A stretch of 20,698 nt of DNA from contig JASCIV010000416.1 of NCBI GenBank assembly GCA_030374735.1, positions 1 through 20,698 of the forward strand. The letters run 5' to 3'. Position 1 is the stretch's first letter. Each line of letters begins with the position of its first letter. Source of the DNA: Gracilaria caudata (Eukaryota; Rhodophyta; Florideophyceae; Gracilariales; Gracilariaceae). Shown piece by piece: positions 16,754-20,698 of this stretch. The position numbers and the translations under genes are program-made. The notes under the pieces are model-generated. The model ran no database searches. It worked only from the letters and a program-made list of their open reading frames with translations, and was not told the DNA's origin.

Positions 16754-16860
16754 GAAACGGCGCCACATTCAAAGTTTGAAACCGTCAAAATTTTAAATTG
16801 AGCCGTTTCATCGAATGATCGGCGCCACGTCTGGGTCACACTCGGAGCCGTTCAAAACGG
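16754..16860. repeat. Patch of inverted and direct repeats before the PH gene
   Basis: GAAACGGC (16754-16761) is inverted as GCCGTTTC (16802-16809). Between them lie the palindrome TTCAAA-G-TTTGAA (16768-16780) and an AT-rich core. CGGCGCCAC is repeated directly at 16758-16766 and 16820-16828. CCGTT-CAA-AACGG follows at 16848-16860. The patch lies 45-150 nt after the tRNA and 137-243 nt before the PH gene ATG. Confidence 0.6.
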
Positions 16861-16996
16861 GGCTGCCAGCGCTGTCTCCGTCGCGGCGGTCGGCGCGGAG
16901 CGCATCTCGTTATTTACCTCACTTCGATACACACCACGCCTGCTGCAGTGACACTCGCCTGCCTCCCCCGCAACTTGCGTGTCGCTTTTGCACATC

Positions 16997-18061
16997 ATGC
17001 CGGCGCCACCGCCTCCGCCTCCTCCGCCGCCGCCATTGCCGTCGAGAGGCGCAGCCAAGCGAACTTTGCCACCGCCGCCGCCGCCACCTTCCTCCTCGCG
17101 ACCGACGGTTGCGTCGCGCGTTCAGCCGCGCGCGGTTTCACCGCCGCCGCCCGTGACTGATGTGTCGATGCCGACCGGACTGACGTCCGATACCATTCCT
17201 TCGCTACCGCCGGCGCCCACTTTGCCCTCCCCGCCGTCCTCTACGCGAACGGTACTACCGCCACCACCTCCGCCGCCGCCCCAATTGTCGCACGCGGAAC
17301 ATGTTTCGTCCGGCATTCACACAAAGTTCCCGAGCTTCACGATGGATGTGGATGGGCCGTTGCCGGACATCACCAATCGGGCAAGCGGCGGTGCGGACCG
17401 TAACGTGGCGTCCATCAGTAATAAACCTTGGGAGAAGTCTTTGGACTACGGAAAGATTCAACACGCGGTGATGGATAGCAAGCCATCGCACGGCGATGGC
17501 GACGACGACGATGATGATGGCGATGATGCCATGGATATTCCACACAGATTCACCATGCGTCCGGGCGCGGCAGCGGCGCGACTGGATTTGCAGAGATGTA
17601 CGATTCGAGTGCACAAGCAATTGGTGAATCAAATGCAGACAAACAGCATGAAACCGCAAGCTCAACAAGGCAGTCGCGCCACAACAGCGCCCGCATCCGA
17701 CGAATCTCTGTCCAGATGTCAGGGAGAACTGTGGTTGAAGAGCCGATTTCCAATGATGGGATGGAAGAAACGGTACGGTAGCATTGTGGATCACTCGTAT
17801 TTCGGTCCGGTGCTGTTTCTGTTCAAGTACGACGCGAAGGGCAACGTGGCGCTGCACCACAGTTTGATGATTGTTTTGGTAGACTCTCGCGTGCGACTGG
17901 GTAAAAACTCCACCACGAAGGATAACGACTACCGCTGCGAATTCGTGCTGAGAACGACGAAGAGACGATACACGATTGCTGCCAATCATACGATGAGACG
18001 CGATTATTGGTTGAGAAACTTGGAAGGAATTCAAAAGCATGCCACCACGTCGTACTCATGA
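16997..18061 (+). CDS. Polyproline and PH-domain protein
   Basis: 354 residues from ATG 16997. The first ~95 residues carry three polyproline tracts (MPAPPPPPPPPPPLPSR..., residues 25-30 and 87-94), of the kind that bind profilin, SH3 or WW domains in formins and WASP/WIP proteins. A linker follows with a PSFTMDVDGPLPDITN segment, an NKPWEKSLDYGKI block and an acidic run (GDGDDDDDDGDD, ~165-176). Residues ~240-346 form a PH domain: GELWLKSRF...GWKKRYGSI at the start, middle strands with VDSRVRL, FVLRTTKRRYTIAANH, and the closing helix with conserved Trp (RRDYWLRNLEGIQ). The basic loop suggests phosphoinositide binding. It may link membrane lipids to actin assembly; this is inference. No WH2 or FH2 domain is present. 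It is convergent with the endonuclease gene. Confidence 0.85.
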   Translation: MPAPPPPPPPPPPLPSRGAAKRTLPPPPPPPSSSRPTVASRVQPRAVSPPPPVTDVSMPTGLTSDTIPSLPPAPTLPSPPSSTRTVLPPPPPPPPQLSHAEHVSSGIHTKFPSFTMDVDGPLPDITNRASGGADRNVASISNKPWEKSLDYGKIQHAVMDSKPSHGDGDDDDDDGDDAMDIPHRFTMRPGAAAARLDLQRCTIRVHKQLVNQMQTNSMKPQAQQGSRATTAPASDESLSRCQGELWLKSRFPMMGWKKRYGSIVDHSYFGPVLFLFKYDAKGNVALHHSLMIVLVDSRVRLGKNSTTKDNDYRCEFVLRTTKRRYTIAANHTMRRDYWLRNLEGIQKHATTSYS

Positions 18062-18086
18062 GCGCGTGCGTTTCGACAAGCTCTTG

Positions 18087-18135
18087 TTTTTTTTTTTTTC
18101 TCTCTTTGTTTCTTGCGTTTCTTTTTTTTTTTTTT
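18087..18135 (+). repeat. Two long T tracts in the convergent 3' region
   Basis: T13 (18087-18099) and T14 (18122-18135) lie between the PH-gene stop and the endonuclease III stop. They may contribute to 3' end formation of the PH transcript. Confidence 0.7.
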
Positions 18136-18217
18136 GTTATGTATTTTGTTGTTGTTCTAAAGAAGGTTTCCGTCGAAGTTGTTTTCCGACCCTGTATATG
18201 TATCACTCTGATCGATA

Positions 18218-19210
18218 TTATTGCTTCTGCTTCTTGTGCTGTTGCGCAAGTCGTGCGCTTCTTCGAGTGGCTTCTTGCTGTTTTTGTCCGCCACCGCCAC
18301 GTTCCGAACGACGTCGCTTCGCGCTTCCATTCGGTTGTGATTGTGGTTCATCATCGGCCTCCTTCCGCATCTCATCATGATCATCATCAAGTCGCACGCA
18401 AAAGGGGTTCGCATGTGTGGGCGCCGCCACAAATTTGTTTGGAAACTTTTGGTTCAGTTGTCGCGCCTCATCGGTTGCGGCAAAGCTACACACGGGACAT
18501 GAGTCCATGTCATGCTTCCTGGCCGGGCAGTACTCCCGTCCGAACAGAATGAGGCGTGTGTGCAGGTGCGCCCAGCTGAGCGGGTCGGGGAACCATTGCT
18601 TGAGGTTGCGTTCCGTCTTGGCGACGGATTTGGCGTCTCCACAGCCCCAGCGACACGCCAGTCGATGGATGTGCGTATCCACGGGAAACGCCGGTTTGTT
18701 GAACGCCTGCATCATCACCACGGACGCCGTCTTATGGCCGACGCCGTCCAACTGTTCCAGCTGTTCAAACGTTTGCGGCACAACGCCGTCGTGCAGTTGG
18801 CACAACTTTTGTGACAGACGCACAATGTTGCGCGCTTTCTGCGGCGCCAGTCCCACCTGTTTGATGATGGACAGCACGCTCTGCTCGCCAAGTTGCACCA
18901 TTTTGTGCGGCGTGGACGCGCGACTGAACAGATGTGGCGTCACCTGGTTCACCTTTGCATCCAGCGATTGCGCCGAAAGAAGCACGGCGATGAGCAGCGT
19001 GTAGGGGTCGGAGTGATGCAGAAAGCCTTTTGGGGGCGTGGGGTAGATTTGCTCGAGACGCGTGCGGATGAGCGAGGCCTTTTTGAGCATGCTGGCTTGC
19101 TGCGCGGGCGTGAGGTGGCTCATCGTGATTGTGCCGCACACGCGACGGGCGCGCGGACGGCGGGGGCGCGCGGGAAGGGCGCGGGTGGGGAGGAAGGCGA
19201 CGCGAAGCAT
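18218..19210 (-). CDS. NTH1: Endonuclease III-type DNA glycosylase/AP lyase
   Basis: 330 residues from ATG 19210 (alternative ATG at residue 30). The enzyme starts base excision repair by removing oxidised pyrimidines and nicking the abasic site. The helix-hairpin-helix is LDGVGHKTASVV (154-165) with catalytic K160, and PVDTHIHR follows with catalytic D178. The [4Fe-4S] loop reads C228-x9-C238-x2-C241, but the usual fourth Cys (x5 later) is absent; the next Cys is 271. The N-terminus (MLRVAFLPTRALPARPRRPR...) is basic, without acids, with an early Phe-Leu-Pro; it fits an organelle transit peptide. The C-terminus adds ~60 residues, acidic then very basic (KRRRSERGGGG...), like a nuclear signal or DNA-binding tail. 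The overall layout is closer to bacterial Nth. Dual targeting by two starts is possible. Confidence 0.9.
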   Translation of the reverse strand: MLRVAFLPTRALPARPRRPRARRVCGTITMSHLTPAQQASMLKKASLIRTRLEQIYPTPPKGFLHHSDPYTLLIAVLLSAQSLDAKVNQVTPHLFSRASTPHKMVQLGEQSVLSIIKQVGLAPQKARNIVRLSQKLCQLHDGVVPQTFEQLEQLDGVGHKTASVVMMQAFNKPAFPVDTHIHRLACRWGCGDAKSVAKTERNLKQWFPDPLSWAHLHTRLILFGREYCPARKHDMDSCPVCSFAATDEARQLNQKFPNKFVAAPTHANPFCVRLDDDHDEMRKEADDEPQSQPNGSAKRRRSERGGGGQKQQEATRRSARLAQQHKKQKQ

Positions 19211-19434
19211 GGCGGTGGCGGCGATGGATGGGCGCTGATGAGCACTGTGAGGGGTGGCGGCTCAACGCGGCGCGGCGCGATGCGGTGGTTGGTTGCGCTG
19301 CGGCACGTGGCACACGCGTCGGTACGGTTACAGTACACATTTTTCTTTTTTAGTTGAGAACAAACGAAGTTGAGCGGGAGGGGGGGGGGAAGCAAAGACG
19401 TAATGCATGGCGGTATAGATTAGATGGTACAGCG
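19211..19434. other. Intergenic region between cyclin and endonuclease III genes
   Basis: 224 nt between two minus-strand genes. A run of ten G (19380-19389) lies just after the cyclin stop. The rest is GC-rich and should hold the endonuclease promoter. No site recognised. Confidence 0.4.
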
Positions 19435-20118
19435 CTACTTGCTCAGCGCCAGCTGCACAATGTAGCTCTCGATCTGCGCAAAGCGCTCGGCGGTGACGAA
19501 CAGACGGTGGTCCAGCAGCGTGAGCATGTGCCGCTCCAGGATGTTCATCTCGTTGGTGGACGCCACGCCGCCCACTGTGGCGTAGTGCATGTTGGTGTAC
19601 GACACATCGTCGTGCCACTTTGCGGCCAGCACGAACGCCGTGCACACCAGACGATGCACATTGTAGTCGTTGATACTCATCCGCCGGTTGTGCTGGATGC
19701 GCAGCAGGTAGATGAGCGCCAGCGGCACACACGCCTTGCTGCAGTGGTTGAACTCCAACAGTCGTCGACAGTAGTAACTCATGCTGAACGTGGTCTGTTT
19801 TGTCGGACAGAAGAAAAACGCAAGCGGATCCGAGCAACTCGGTAATGTACAAAACGTTGCATTGTTACACACATGCGTCACAATGGACGCAAAAGTATCT
19901 GCCAGTCGATGCATGTCCACCATTTCCACCGAGAGCGATGCGCGCTCCTGCTCACGCTTTGTCGATGACCACGCCACCGACGTGGGCGAAGACTCTGCCA
20001 CCGACAAACAACGCGTCTCCAACATCTCCAACGGCAAACTAGTCAACTCCATGCCGCCTCGCGCCACCACCACTACGCGCTCATCCTCCGTCATCTGCGA
20101 GCTCGGTACACAATCCAT
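19435..20118 (-). CDS. PHO80/CYCU-like cyclin
   Basis: 227 residues from ATG 20118, the first ATG in the frame. PHO80-type (plant P- or U-type) cyclins bind PHO85/CDKA-like kinases; in yeast they link phosphate status to transcription, and in plants and protists they act in cell cycle and growth control. The cyclin box spans ~70-215. Family signatures are the CSKACVPLALIYLLRI helix, SINDYNVHRLVCTAFVLAAK with WHDD, then YATVGGV and NEMNILERHML (188-199). A 25-residue Cys/Phe-rich insertion (TLPSCSDPLAFFFCPTK, 91-107) interrupts the usual distance between the first and second helix. The N-terminal ~65 residues look disordered. No second cyclin fold is present, which is usual for this family. 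Two CACGTG boxes lie upstream. Confidence 0.88.
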   Translation of the reverse strand: MDCVPSSQMTEDERVVVVARGGMELTSLPLEMLETRCLSVAESSPTSVAWSSTKREQERASLSVEMVDMHRLADTFASIVTHVCNNATFCTLPSCSDPLAFFFCPTKQTTFSMSYYCRRLLEFNHCSKACVPLALIYLLRIQHNRRMSINDYNVHRLVCTAFVLAAKWHDDVSYTNMHYATVGGVASTNEMNILERHMLTLLDHRLFVTAERFAQIESYIVQLALSK

Positions 20119-20698
20119 CTCCCACAAAACAAAAAAAAACAGCAAAACCCACGCCGCAACCAGCGCCGCTCCCACGCCGCGTCAATGCATCGCGCTCTGC
20201 ACCGTCGCGCCCTTTTTACGCGTCGCGCGCTGTGTCAGCGCGTCCAAGCGCGTGAGCGAAACGCTTCTGCGCAACGCGGGTGGCGCTTTTCGCCGCGTGA
20301 CCCCCCCCAACGCCTCTCCGCCGCGCGCCCGCCGCCGCCACGTGACGCACGGCGCCAGTGGCGCGCACGCGGTCGCTTGGCGCGTGAAGCGGCGCGCGTG
20401 AAGGCGCTTTGCATGCGGCTTGGCTGAGAGCGTGGCGCGCTTACAATTCGATTCGCGCAAGTGGCTGAATTGCGTCACGTGACAAATGTTTTGCAATTGG
20501 AGAGACAGTTCGCGTTCGCGTCTTTGCGCTTCACCTCGCTGGCGCCAAGTTTTGCGAGCAAGCGCTGTCGCTCAGCTGCGCGTTCCCGCGCGCAGCATCA
20601 TCCCCCCCCCGTGTGCCTTTCACAGTTCACTTGTCCCGCCACGCCCGCAAACGCGCCGCGCCAGTCGCGCCTGATCCGCCACCCCCCCCCCTCCGCAC
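20119..20698. other. GC-rich region upstream of the cyclin gene, no supported gene
   Basis: 580 nt to the window end. It contains an ACGCGT box (20218-20223, as in yeast MCB sites), CACGTGAC at 20339-20346, a perfect 10-bp palindrome GTCACGTGAC (20474-20483), and C runs of 8-10 (20301-20308, 20602-20610, 20682-20691). No ATG-started frame looks coding. A divergent gene may start beyond the window. Confidence 0.45.
20474..20483. promoter_or_regulatory. G-box/E-box palindrome GTCACGTGAC
   Basis: A perfect 10-bp palindrome with a CACGTG core, the site type bound by bHLH and bZIP dimers. It is 356 nt upstream of the cyclin ATG. A second copy of CACGTGAC is at 20339-20346, and a third in the sirtuin divergent promoter at 14180-14187. 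Confidence 0.55.

Noticed and set aside
16754..16828. 9-bp direct repeats read as a transposon target-site duplication
   Set aside because: The first copy overlaps the inverted-repeat arm and there are no matching terminal inverted repeats inside the duplications.
20486..20674. 62-codon frame at the window end
   Set aside because: Arg/Ser/Pro-rich without features. It might be the leader of a gene beyond the window, but nothing supports that.

Overview
The window is nuclear DNA of a compact, intron-poor eukaryote. The evidence is eukaryote-only genes (an MCM10 homologue, a Qa-SNARE/syntaxin, a PHO80/CYCU-type cyclin, a SIRT1-type sirtuin, a PH-domain protein), two short GT-AG introns (82 and 94 nt) and a eukaryotic-type tRNA-Ala ending in oligo-T. 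Several proteins have N-termini that look like plastid transit peptides with an early Phe-Pro motif. With the scarcity of introns, the CpG-rich sequence and the bacterial-type flavoprotein and endonuclease III, this suggests a photosynthetic protist of the red lineage, possibly a rhodophyte. The taxon is inference, not proof.

Left part (1-5000, very GC-rich): a promoter-like stretch with clustered TTTCGGA/TCCGAAA boxes; a predicted organelle protein with SAP-like and UVR-like segments (478-1746, +); a small protein with a DEP-like segment (2043-2798, +); and, convergent to it, MCM10 (2902-4578, -). MCM10 is preceded by a full E2F consensus and an E2F half-site. On the other side of that shared promoter is a two-exon, membrane-anchored cupin (4956-5496, +).

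Middle part (5500-12750, lower GC): a WD40 protein that may be Gemin5-like (5857-7992, +), a two-exon syntaxin (8640-9873, +), about 1.1 kb with no gene that I can support, then a BaiN/HI0933-type flavoprotein (10969-12378, -) and a SIRT1-type sirtuin (12748-14004, -).

Right part (14000-20698, GC-rich again): a divergent promoter shared by the sirtuin and an unrecognised 677-residue protein (14261-16294, +); tRNA-Ala(CGC) at 16637-16709; an inverted-repeat patch; a polyproline/PH-domain protein (16997-18061, +); convergent to it a bacterial-type endonuclease III (18218-19210, -); then a PHO80/CYCU-like cyclin (19435-20118, -). The window ends in about 580 nt of GC-rich noncoding sequence with two CACGTG boxes.

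The genes do not form one pathway. Themes that recur are DNA replication/repair and cell cycle (MCM10 with E2F sites, endonuclease III, cyclin, sirtuin) and possible organelle targeting. I see no mobile element, CRISPR array or virus-derived gene. The strongest leads are the E2F sites of MCM10, the endonuclease III lacking the standard fourth cluster cysteine, the long lumenal tail of the syntaxin, the unrecognised 677-residue protein and the palindromic box cluster at the window start.
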